Source: Pseudomonadota bacterium
GTDB taxonomy: Bacteria; Pseudomonadota; Gammaproteobacteria; Burkholderiales; Burkholderiaceae_C
Length of the DNA stretch: 64,000 bases
Reading direction: 5' to 3'
Assembly: GCA_963205335.1 (NCBI GenBank)
Contig: CAUJIM010000098.1
Location: forward strand, 1-64,000
Part shown: piece by piece, positions 47,320 to 55,737 of the stretch
How positions within the stretch are numbered: the stretch's first letter is position 1
Layout of the letters: every line of letters starts with the position of its first letter
Translations under genes and position numbers: made by a program
Notes under the pieces: model-generated
Told to the model about the DNA's origin: nothing
Databases searched by the model: none
What the model saw: the letters and a program-made list of their open reading frames with translations, nothing else

Positions 47320-48519
47320 TCAGTGCGCCGCGGCCGGGGCGAGCCCGGGTGTGGCGACGGTAGCCATCCAGGCAAGGCGCTCCTGGTGCATCGCTTTGAG
47401 CGTGTGGCGCCTGACCAGCGGCAGCAGACCGGCGCGCAGGCTTTGCCTCAGTTGCGCATCGGCGAGGCATCTGACGCGGTCGGCTAAGGCTGCCGCGTCG
47501 CCCTGGCGGTAGCGCAGGCGTGTGTCCAGGCCAAGTTCGGCGTAGGCTGGGGCGTCGGGACAGACGGGAATCGCGCCTCGGCAGATCGCGTCGAAGATGA
47601 GCCGGGGCTGCTCGTCATTCAAGTTGGTCAGCAGCACGAGATCCTGCGCGTCGAGCAGGTCGAAAAATGGCCCAGGGTAGGCCACCGGCTGCAGGAAGCG
47701 CAACTGCGGCAGCGCTTTCTGTGCCTGCGCTCTCAGGTGCGCTTCTTCCGGACCGCTGCCGATCAGCGTCATCTCCATCGGCACGGTGTCCTTGAGCGGG
47801 GACAGCGCCGCGATCCCGATGTGGAACCCCTTCATCGCCTCCAGCCTGCCGGCCATGCACACGCGCAGCCGTGGCGTGGCTTCATCGTTTCTGGCGCGGA
47901 TGTCGGCTTCGGAAATCCAGCTCGCGATGCCCACGTGGACCTGCGCGTTGGCGCCGCGCACCAGGGGTACCAGGCCTGCGCCGACGACGAAGACGCCGCT
48001 GGCACGGCGCGCCAGCCAGCGCTGGGTGAAGCGGATGTCGGCGTAGCGCCATAGTGCCCGCGCGCGCCGCAGCAGGTTCTGGTTGCGGCTGTTGAGCACC
48101 GCCGTGCGGGCGCGGTTGCTCGAGATGCCGAGGAAGACCGGTTTTCGGTAGCGCAAGGCGAGTGCCAGCACCCGGCGCGCCGCGCGCGAGCCGCGCCAGC
48201 CGCTGTTGCCGGGCAACTGGACGTAGCGCGCCGCGCGGACCGCGTCCTCGAGCGCGCCGGGCTCGGGGCCGACCACGCCGATGCGGGCGTCCAGCGCGGC
48301 GGTCGTACCGCTCGGCGCGGCGGCGACCGGGCAGGCCAGCGTGACCGGGATCAAGGCAGCCTGCGTGTTCACGTCTCTGGCCCACAGATCGAGCGTCAGC
48401 CATGCTTGCCCCGCCGAGCGTGCGACGGGGATGGGCGAGACGATCAGTATCCCGGGGTCACTGGCGTGCCCGGGTCGTGGCGTCTCTGGCGTTGCAGGCG
48501 CGGGGGCGGTAAGCGCCAT
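47320..48519 (-). CDS. glycosyltransferase, group 1 (GT4-like)
   Basis: A 399-residue GT-B-fold protein. The C-terminal donor-binding half includes RVCMAGRLEAMKGFHIGIAALSPL, EMTLIGSGPEEAHLRAQAQ, LVLLTNLNDEQPRLIFDAICRGAIPVCPD, the EX7E-like region of GT4 enzymes, though with Gln-Pro-Arg rather than a canonical first Glu. The N-terminal half (VSPIPVARSAGQAWLTLDLWARDV) lacks a signal. It lies downstream of a kinase-like gene (16-bp gap) and may act on LPS or a surface glycan. Start ATG 48519. Substrate unknown. Confidence 0.75.
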   Translation of the reverse strand: MALTAPAPATPETPRPGHASDPGILIVSPIPVARSAGQAWLTLDLWARDVNTQAALIPVTLACPVAAAPSGTTAALDARIGVVGPEPGALEDAVRAARYVQLPGNSGWRGSRAARRVLALALRYRKPVFLGISSNRARTAVLNSRNQNLLRRARALWRYADIRFTQRWLARRASGVFVVGAGLVPLVRGANAQVHVGIASWISEADIRARNDEATPRLRVCMAGRLEAMKGFHIGIAALSPLKDTVPMEMTLIGSGPEEAHLRAQAQKALPQLRFLQPVAYPGPFFDLLDAQDLVLLTNLNDEQPRLIFDAICRGAIPVCPDAPAYAELGLDTRLRYRQGDAAALADRVRCLADAQLRQSLRAGLLPLVRRHTLKAMHQERLAWMATVATPGLAPAAAH

Positions 48520-48535
48520 GGAAAGGTGGGGGTAG

Positions 48536-49456
48536 TCAAACGGACTGCAGGATGCGATGGCAGCTGGCCGCCAGTTCGATGAAGCGCGGCAAGGGAAATT
48601 CCCCGAGGTGGCGCGCGTAGTAGCCGAGTGCACCGAGCAGATGCAGCGATGGTATGCCTTCCACATCGCCCAGCGCTCGACTGTGCCAGGCGATCTCGCG
48701 GGCGAGCCTGCGGCGCGGGACGCCGAACGAACTGGCGGCGCGCACCAGATCGTAAATGCCGTAACCTTTGGCAGTGCTGCCGCCCCAGTCGATGACGGCG
48801 AGGCTCCCGTCGCGGCGGCGCATGGCGTTGGCGACCCACAGGTCGCCGTGCATCGGCACGTGGCGCGCCGGCAATTGCCGGTCGCGCAGCGCGGCGGCGA
48901 GCCGTTCGGCTTCGCGCCGGATGTGGTCGGGCAGGGCGTGAAGGGCTTGCAGCGCCGCGAGCGACGCGAGGAACTCCTCGCGCGCCGCATCGTCCGGCGT
49001 GTCGGCCGATGTGGCGAGCTGGCGCAGCCATGGCAGCAGCTCGGTACTGGCGCGCCAGCGCGCAATGCGGCCGAGCAGGCGTCCCTGTGCCAACGGCTCG
49101 CAGCGGGGTACGAGCACGAAGGAGCGGCCGTCGATCACCCCTTGGCCGCTTACGTCGAGGACGACCTGGGCCGCCGCGCCCAGGCGCTGCCGCATGGCCT
49201 GCATCTGGCGCGCCTGCTCCGCGCTGGCTTGCGGGAACTGCTCTGGGGAAACGAAGAGCACGTGGTCATCGTCTACCTGGTAGATTGCCTGCGCGTCGGC
49301 CACGCTGCCCTTGTCGCGCACCAGCGTGCAGCGCGCCTTGCGTGGCGCAGCGGCGCCGTACAGCATCGCGCTGACCTGGGCGCACAGCCGTGCTTCAAAC
49401 GTGCCGGTGGCTGGCGCTGGCAAGCAAAGGCTCCTTCGGCTGCGTCGGGAGGACAC
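48536..49456 (-). CDS. APH-family kinase-like protein
   Basis: A 306-residue protein with the aminoglycoside/choline-kinase-like fold. The catalytic loop HVPMHGDLWVANAMRR (HGDxxxxN) and metal-binding VIDWGGSTAKGYGIYDLVRA (IDW) are clear; the N-terminal lobe (VRDKGSVADAQAIYQVDDD) is less typical. Being paired with a glycosyltransferase gene suggests phosphorylation of a sugar or lipid glycan. The start GTG 49456 is uncertain; no ATG gives a complete N-lobe. It starts 18 bp after serB on the same strand. Confidence 0.7.
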   Translation of the reverse strand: MSSRRSRRSLCLPAPATGTFEARLCAQVSAMLYGAAAPRKARCTLVRDKGSVADAQAIYQVDDDHVLFVSPEQFPQASAEQARQMQAMRQRLGAAAQVVLDVSGQGVIDGRSFVLVPRCEPLAQGRLLGRIARWRASTELLPWLRQLATSADTPDDAAREEFLASLAALQALHALPDHIRREAERLAAALRDRQLPARHVPMHGDLWVANAMRRRDGSLAVIDWGGSTAKGYGIYDLVRAASSFGVPRRRLAREIAWHSRALGDVEGIPSLHLLGALGYYARHLGEFPLPRFIELAASCHRILQSV

Positions 49457-49474
49457 TGGCCAAGGCCGGCGCCA

Positions 49475-50203
49475 TCAGCGCAGCACCTCGAGCAGCCGGT
49501 CGAGCCCGCCCTGGTCGATCGCCACGTGCGCCTGCGCCCGCACCTTGGGCTTAGCGTGGTAGGCCACGGACAGGCCGGCGGCGGCCATCATCGGCAGGTC
49601 GTTGGCGCCGTCGCCCATGGCGATGGCCTGGCACGGCTCTATGCCCATGAGCGAGGCGAGCTCGAGCAGCGCGCGGCGCTTTTCCGCGCCGTCGCAGATG
49701 TCGCCCCAGACCTGGTCGACCATGCGGCCGGTCAGCCGCCCGTGGGCGATCTCCAGCACGTTGGAGCGGGCGAAGCGGATGCCCAGGCGCGCCTTCACGC
49801 GGTCGGAGAAGAAGGTGAAGCCGCCCGAGACCAGCAGCGTCTGCAGGCCCGCGGCGTGCGCGGCGTCCATCAGCCGCTGCGCGCCGGGGTTGATGCGCAG
49901 GCGCTCGGCGTACACCGCTTCGAGCTGCTCCACGCTCACGCCTTCGAGCAGGGCGACGCGCTGGCGCAGGCTTTCCTTGTAGTCGGCGATGCGGCCCTGC
50001 ATCGCGGCCTCGGTGATCGCCGCGACCTCGGCCTTGCGGCCGACGACGGCGGCGATCTCGTCCACGCACTCGATGCTGATCAGGGTGGAGTCCATGTCGC
50101 AGGCGAGCAGCTTGAAGTCCGCGAGCGCCGGCGCGGTGGCGATGCCTTGCACGACGAGGCCGGGGGCGAGTTCCCGGGGGGGCAGCGGGGGGGAGGTCGT
50201 CAT
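49475..50203 (-). CDS. serB: phosphoserine phosphatase
   Basis: A 242-residue HAD-superfamily phosphatase that completes serine synthesis. The nucleophile is in LLACDMDSTLISIECVDEIA (DxDST), the second motif in LLVSGGFTFFSDRVK, and the third in IAMGDGANDLPMMAAAG. The length and MQGRIADYKESLRQRVALL cap-domain segment match SerB without the N-terminal ACT domain. It is 8 bp after the deaminase gene and likely in one transcript with it. Confidence 0.94.
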   Translation of the reverse strand: MTTSPPLPPRELAPGLVVQGIATAPALADFKLLACDMDSTLISIECVDEIAAVVGRKAEVAAITEAAMQGRIADYKESLRQRVALLEGVSVEQLEAVYAERLRINPGAQRLMDAAHAAGLQTLLVSGGFTFFSDRVKARLGIRFARSNVLEIAHGRLTGRMVDQVWGDICDGAEKRRALLELASLMGIEPCQAIAMGDGANDLPMMAAAGLSVAYHAKPKVRAQAHVAIDQGGLDRLLEVLR

Positions 50204-50211
50204 GCGGGCGA

Positions 50212-51318
<1,107 letters not shown>

Positions 51319-51340
51319 TCACGCCGCCACGGCTTCATGG

Positions 51341-51655
51341 TCACCGCCCGGCCACTTCCAGCAGCGCCTTGGGATTGCGCTGGGCGATCGCCATGAGCGT
51401 GCGTGCGGCGCCGCTGGGCTGCTTTCGCCCTTGTTCCCAGCCCTGCAGCGTACGCACCGACACCCCCAGCAAGGTGGCGAACTGCGATTGCGAGAGGCCG
51501 GTCTTGCGGCGTGCCTCGACGACCGTGGAAGTGACCCACGCGGTTTGTCCGGCATTCATCTCGTGCACGGCTTGCAGCAGGTCGGCGGCCAGATCGCGCT
51601 GGCTTTCGTACGCCGCGAGTTCGGCGTCACTGAGTGGTCTGGTTTTCGAGGGCAT
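51341..51655 (-). CDS. helix-turn-helix antitoxin (HigA/NadS-like)
   Basis: A 104-residue DNA-binding protein. The helix-turn-helix reads TGLSQSQFATLLGVSVRTLQGWEQGRKQPSGAARTLMAIA. Its gene overlaps the 3' end of a RelE/HigB-like toxin reading frame by 29 bp, toxin first, as in HigBA-type modules. The antitoxin is intact while the toxin is frameshifted, so it may now only serve as an autorepressor or protect against related toxins. Confidence 0.85.
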   Translation of the reverse strand: MPSKTRPLSDAELAAYESQRDLAADLLQAVHEMNAGQTAWVTSTVVEARRKTGLSQSQFATLLGVSVRTLQGWEQGRKQPSGAARTLMAIAQRNPKALLEVAGR

Positions 51656-51949
51656 GGCGAATTTCCTTCAGTTGGGCACCTGCGAGGTTGTCGGTTTTCG
51701 ATTTGGCGTACAGGGTCAGCAGGACGATTTCACCACGGGGCAGGCGGGTGAAATAAATCACCCGGACGCCACCGGACTTGCGGAGCCGGCCCGGGTCCAG
51801 CGTACTTTTCTGATGCCGCCGGATTCTGGAACGACATCTCCCGCGGTTGGGTGGGCGGCGATGTATGCGGCGAAGGTTCCACGCTCTTCTTCCGTCCAGT
51901 ACAGCGGCCACTGTTTCTGGAAGAGGTGCGTCTCGACCACTGTAAGCAT
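51627..51949 (-). pseudogene. RelE/HigB-like toxin, frameshifted
   Basis: The N-terminal part MLTVVETHLFQKQWPLYWTE...GGIRKVRWTRAG (51949 to about 51785) and the C-terminal part KSGGVRVIYFTRLPRGEIVLL...EIRHALENQ (about 51780 to 51627) are consecutive pieces of one RelE-superfamily toxin but lie in different frames. One base (a G on the coding strand) is missing near 51781, where GGCTCCGGCAAG would restore the frame. The full product would be about 107 residues. It is either a real inactivation or a sequencing error in a GC-rich run. The promoter-operator upstream is intact. Confidence 0.8.
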
Positions 51950-51955
51950 GGATCG

Positions 51956-51984
51956 ACTATACGCCCTAGGCGTATGAAAATCAA
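51956..51984 (-). promoter_or_regulatory. Toxin-antitoxin promoter with embedded operator
   Basis: On the minus strand TTGATT (51979-51984), a 17-bp spacer and TATAGT (51956-51961) make a sigma-70 promoter. The palindrome ATACGCC-CTA-GGCGTAT (51959-51975) covers the spacer and -10. The expected transcription start coincides with the toxin ATG at 51949, so the transcript is probably leaderless. Confidence 0.75.
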
Positions 51985-52009
51985 CGGTGTCCGAGGCAGC
52001 TTGCCACTT

Positions 52010-55000
52010 CTACGCCGCCACGGCTTCGGCCACCGGCTGCCCCAGGCTGCGCAGCACGTCGCGCACCATCTGCGCGCGCGCCGCGGGCTCGGGCAGCGCG
52101 CGCTCGATGCGCAGCTTCTCGTTGCCCGCGAGCTTGATGTCGCGGTTCTTCTGGATCAGCCGCACGATGGCCATGGGGTCGATCGGCGGCTGCGGCACGA
52201 AGCCGATGTGGATCACGCCGGGCGCGGCATCGACCTTGGTGATGCCGTAGGGCTCGCACAGCACGCGCAGGCGGTGCACGTCGATCAGGGTCTGCGCCTG
52301 GGCCGGGAGCTTGCCGAAGCGGTCGACGATTTCTTCCAGCAGCGTGTCGATCTGGCCGCTGGTGCGCGCGGTGGCCAGTTTCTTGTAGAGCGACAGGCGC
52401 GTCTGCACGTCGGCGCAGTAGTCGCCGGGCAGCAGCGCCGGGGCGTGCAGGTTGATGTCGGTGGCGGCTTGCAGGGGCGCGAGCAGGTCGGGCTCCTTGC
52501 CGGCCTTCAGGCTGCGCACGGCCTCGGCCAGCATCTCGTTGTAGAGCTGGAAGCCCACCTCGACCATGTTGCCCGACTGGTTCTCGCCCAGCACCTCGCC
52601 GGCGCCGCGGATCTCCAGGTCGTGCATCGCGAGGTAGAAGCCGCTGCCCAGCTCCTCCATCTGCTGGATGGCCTCCAGGCGCTGCGCCGCGTGGCCCCTG
52701 AGGCCGTGCACGTCGGGCACCATGAGGTAGGCGTAGGCCTGGTGGTGGCTGCGGCCCACCCTGCCGCGCAGCTGGTGCAGCTGCGCCAGGCCGAACTTGT
52801 CGGCGCGCGAGATGACGATGGTGTTGGCCGTGGGCACGTCGATGCCGGTCTCGATGATGGTCGAGCACAGCAGCACGTTGCTGCGCTGGGCGACGAAGTC
52901 GCGCATCACGCGCTCCAGCTGCCGTTCGGGCATCTGGCCGTGGGCCACGGCGATGCGCGCCTCGGGCAGCAGCTCCTGCAGGCGCTCGCGCCGGTTCTCT
53001 ATGGTCTCCACCTCGTTGTGCAGGAAGTAGACCTGCCCGCCGCGCTTGAGCTCGCGCAGCACGGCCTCGCGGATCACGCCGTTGTTCTCGTCGCGCACGA
53101 AGGTCTTGATGGCCAGGCGCCGCTGCGGCGCGGTGGCGATCACGGAGAGGTCGCGCAGGCCTTCCAGCGCCATGCCCATGGTGCGCGGGATCGGCGTGGC
53201 GGTGAGGGTGAGCACGTCGACCTCGGCGCGTAGCTGCTTCATCGCCTCCTTGTGGCGCACGCCGAAGCGGTGCTCCTCGTCGATGATGAGCAGGCCCAGG
53301 TTCTTGAACTTCGTCGAGGCCGAGAGCAGCTTGTGCGTGCCGACGACGATGTCCACCGTGCCCTCGGCCAGGCCCTTGAGCGCGGCCGCGGCTTCCTTGC
53401 CCGAGGCGAAGCGGCTGACCTGCGCCACCTTCACCGGCCAGCGCGCGAAGCGGTCCGCCAGCGTCTGGTAGTGCTGCTCGGCCAGCAGCGTGGTGGGCGC
53501 GAGCAGCGCCACCTGCTTGCCGCCGGTCACCGCGATGAAGGCGGCGCGCAGCGCCACCTCGGTCTTGCCGAAGCCGACGTCGCCGCAGACCAGCCGGTCC
53601 ATCGGGCGCGGGCTGATCATGTCCTGGATCACGGCGTGGATGGCGGCGTTCTGGTCGGCGGTTTCCTCGAAGCCGAAGTCGCTCACGAACTGCTCGTAGT
53701 CCTGCGGCGAGAAGCGGAAGGCGAAGCCCTCGCGCGCGGCGCGGCGGGCGTAGATGTTGAGCAGCTCGGCGGCGGTGTCGCGCACCTGCTCGGCCGCCTT
53801 GCGCCTGGCCTTTTCCCACTGGTGGCCGCCGAGCTTGTGCAGCGGCGCCTCCTCGGCGGCGATGCCGCTGTAGCGGCTGATCTGGTGCAGCTGGCTCACC
53901 GGCACGTAGAGCACCGCCTGGTCGGCGTACTCCAGGTGCAGGAACTCCTGCAGGGCCGGGCTGCCGTCCGGGCCGGCCTGCCCCATGTCCATGTGCACCA
54001 GGCCCCGGTAGCGGCCGATGCCGTGCTGGGCGTGCACCACCGGGTCGCCGAGCTGCAGTTCCGACAGGTCCTTGATCAGCGCCTCGACGTCGCTCACCTG
54101 CTCCTGCTTCTTGCGCCGGCGCACGCTGGCGCCCGCGGCGAAGAGCTCGGTCTCGGTGACGAAGTCGATGGCCTCGTCCATCCAGGCGAAGCCCGTGGCG
54201 AGCGGCGCGGTGGCGATGCCCACGCGCTCGCCCGCGCTGCCGAGGAACTCCTCCAGCGAATCGAAGGCCGGCGGGCTCAGGTGGCAGGCGCGCAGAAAGT
54301 CCAGCAGGCTCTCGCGCCGCCCGTCGCTTTCGGCCAGCAGCAGGAGCCGGTGCGGCGTGCGCGCGATGTGCGCCTGCAGCCGGGCCAGCGGGTCCTCGGC
54401 GCCGCGCTGGGCGGTGAGGTCGGGCAGCGGCTGGAACTGCACGTCCCGGGGGTCGGGCTCGGCCGGGCGCAGCGACAGCTGCGCATGCGCGTTGGCGCGG
54501 CCGTAGAACTGCTCGCCGGTGAGGAACAGCGATTCGGGCGGCAGCGCCGGGTGCTCGGGGTCGCCCGAGAGCAGGCGGTGGCGCTCGCGCGTGTCCTGCC
54601 AGAAGCGCTGGAACGTCGCCTCCAGGTCGCCGTGCAGCACCAGCGTGCTCTGCGTGCCCAGGTAGTCGAAGACCGTGGCGGTCTCCTCGAAGAACAGCGG
54701 CAGGTAGTACTCGATGCCGGCGGTGGCCAGGCCCGCGCCCATGTCCTTGTAGATGCGGCTCTTGGTCGGGTCGCCCTCCAGCAGCTCGCGCCAGCGGTTC
54801 CTGAAGCGCGTGCGCGCGGCCTCGTCCATGGGGAACTCGCGCCCCGGCAGCAGGCGCACCTCGGGCACGGGGTAGAGGCTGCGCTGGGTGTCGGGGTCGA
54901 AGGTGCGGATGGAGTCGATCTCGTCGTCGAACAGGTCCACGCGCAGCGGCTGCGGCGAGCCCATGGGGAACAGGTCGATCAGGCCGCCGCGCACCGCGTA

Positions 55001-55480
55001 CTCGCCGTGCGCCACCACCTGCGCCACGTGCTGGTAGCCGGCCAGGGCGAGCTGCGCCCGCAGTTTCGCTTCGTCCAGCTTCTGCCCGGTCTTGAAGTGG
55101 AAGGTGTAGCCCGCGAGGAAGCCGGGCGGCGCCAGGCGGTACAGCGCGGTGGTGGCGGGCACCAGCACCACGTCGGCCTCGCCCTCGCTGATGCGCCAGA
55201 GCGTGGACAGGCGCTCGCTGATCAGGTCCTGGTGCGGCGAGAAATGGTCGTAGGGCAGCGTCTCCCAGTCCGGGAACAGGGCGCAGCGCAGATCGGGCGC
55301 GAAGAAGGCGATCTCGTCCATCAGGCGCCGCGCGTCCGACGCGTCGGCGCAGACGATGGCGGTGCAGCGGCCCTCGCCGCGCGTGCCTTGCGCCAGCCGC
55401 GCGAGCAGCAGCGCGTCGCTGGAGCCGGCGGGTCGGGGCAGGGTGTGGCGCTTGCCGGGGGTGAGGCGGGGCAGTTGCAT
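52010..55480 (-). CDS. mfd: transcription-repair coupling factor Mfd
   Basis: A 1156-residue ATP-dependent DNA translocase that removes stalled RNA polymerase and recruits UvrA. The UvrB-homology modules are N-terminal (for example PDWETLPYDHFSPHQDLISERL); the RNA polymerase-interaction domain follows near residues 480-550 (GDPVVHAQHGIGRYRGL), then helicase motifs DRLVCGDVGFGKTEVALRAAF (Walker A), LLIIDEEHRFGVRHKE (DEEH), LTATPIPRT and GRVGRSHHQAYAYL, and the C-terminal TRCF domain. ATG 55480 (MQLPRLTPGKRH) is chosen; further upstream only a TTG (55498) is available. A GC hairpin with T run lies in its 5' region. Confidence 0.96.
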   Translation of the reverse strand: MQLPRLTPGKRHTLPRPAGSSDALLLARLAQGTRGEGRCTAIVCADASDARRLMDEIAFFAPDLRCALFPDWETLPYDHFSPHQDLISERLSTLWRISEGEADVVLVPATTALYRLAPPGFLAGYTFHFKTGQKLDEAKLRAQLALAGYQHVAQVVAHGEYAVRGGLIDLFPMGSPQPLRVDLFDDEIDSIRTFDPDTQRSLYPVPEVRLLPGREFPMDEAARTRFRNRWRELLEGDPTKSRIYKDMGAGLATAGIEYYLPLFFEETATVFDYLGTQSTLVLHGDLEATFQRFWQDTRERHRLLSGDPEHPALPPESLFLTGEQFYGRANAHAQLSLRPAEPDPRDVQFQPLPDLTAQRGAEDPLARLQAHIARTPHRLLLLAESDGRRESLLDFLRACHLSPPAFDSLEEFLGSAGERVGIATAPLATGFAWMDEAIDFVTETELFAAGASVRRRKKQEQVSDVEALIKDLSELQLGDPVVHAQHGIGRYRGLVHMDMGQAGPDGSPALQEFLHLEYADQAVLYVPVSQLHQISRYSGIAAEEAPLHKLGGHQWEKARRKAAEQVRDTAAELLNIYARRAAREGFAFRFSPQDYEQFVSDFGFEETADQNAAIHAVIQDMISPRPMDRLVCGDVGFGKTEVALRAAFIAVTGGKQVALLAPTTLLAEQHYQTLADRFARWPVKVAQVSRFASGKEAAAALKGLAEGTVDIVVGTHKLLSASTKFKNLGLLIIDEEHRFGVRHKEAMKQLRAEVDVLTLTATPIPRTMGMALEGLRDLSVIATAPQRRLAIKTFVRDENNGVIREAVLRELKRGGQVYFLHNEVETIENRRERLQELLPEARIAVAHGQMPERQLERVMRDFVAQRSNVLLCSTIIETGIDVPTANTIVISRADKFGLAQLHQLRGRVGRSHHQAYAYLMVPDVHGLRGHAAQRLEAIQQMEELGSGFYLAMHDLEIRGAGEVLGENQSGNMVEVGFQLYNEMLAEAVRSLKAGKEPDLLAPLQAATDINLHAPALLPGDYCADVQTRLSLYKKLATARTSGQIDTLLEEIVDRFGKLPAQAQTLIDVHRLRVLCEPYGITKVDAAPGVIHIGFVPQPPIDPMAIVRLIQKNRDIKLAGNEKLRIERALPEPAARAQMVRDVLRSLGQPVAEAVAA

Positions 55481-55503
55481 GGTGTTCGGGACGGACAACG
55501 ACG

Positions 55504-55533
55504 AAAACCCCCCGCTCGTGTGCGGCGGGGGGT
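55504..55533 (-). terminator. Hairpin with T run in the mfd leader
   Basis: On the minus strand ACCCCCCGC (complement of 55525-55533) pairs with GCGGGGGGT (complement of 55507-55515), then TTTT. It lies 27 bp upstream of the mfd ATG and is on mfd's own strand; no minus-strand gene lies upstream that it could terminate. Confidence 0.6.
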
Positions 55534-55579
55534 GCGGCCCCGATTCTAGGTCCGGCGCCGGAGCCCGGTATACAAGTGG

Positions 55580-55630
55580 AAAAAAGGGGTTTTACGCTTG
55601 TCTGGCAAGCGCGAGCAGCTATGAAAAATC
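55580..55630. repeat. Palindromic intergenic repeat, copy 10
   Basis: AAAAAAGGGGTTTTACGCTT, centre GTCTG, then GCAAGCGCGAGCAGCTATG and an A run. It lies between the divergent mfd and molybdopterin hydroxylase genes. Confidence 0.75.
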
Positions 55631-55737
55631 AACTTCTCCTGCGGTGCGCAGCGCTTCGGGCGGCTGCGGTCGCCGCGTTATGCCCCGTTCCCCTATAGTT
55701 GCAGGCCTTGCCGCTTCCTGCTCTTGCTCTTGTTCCC

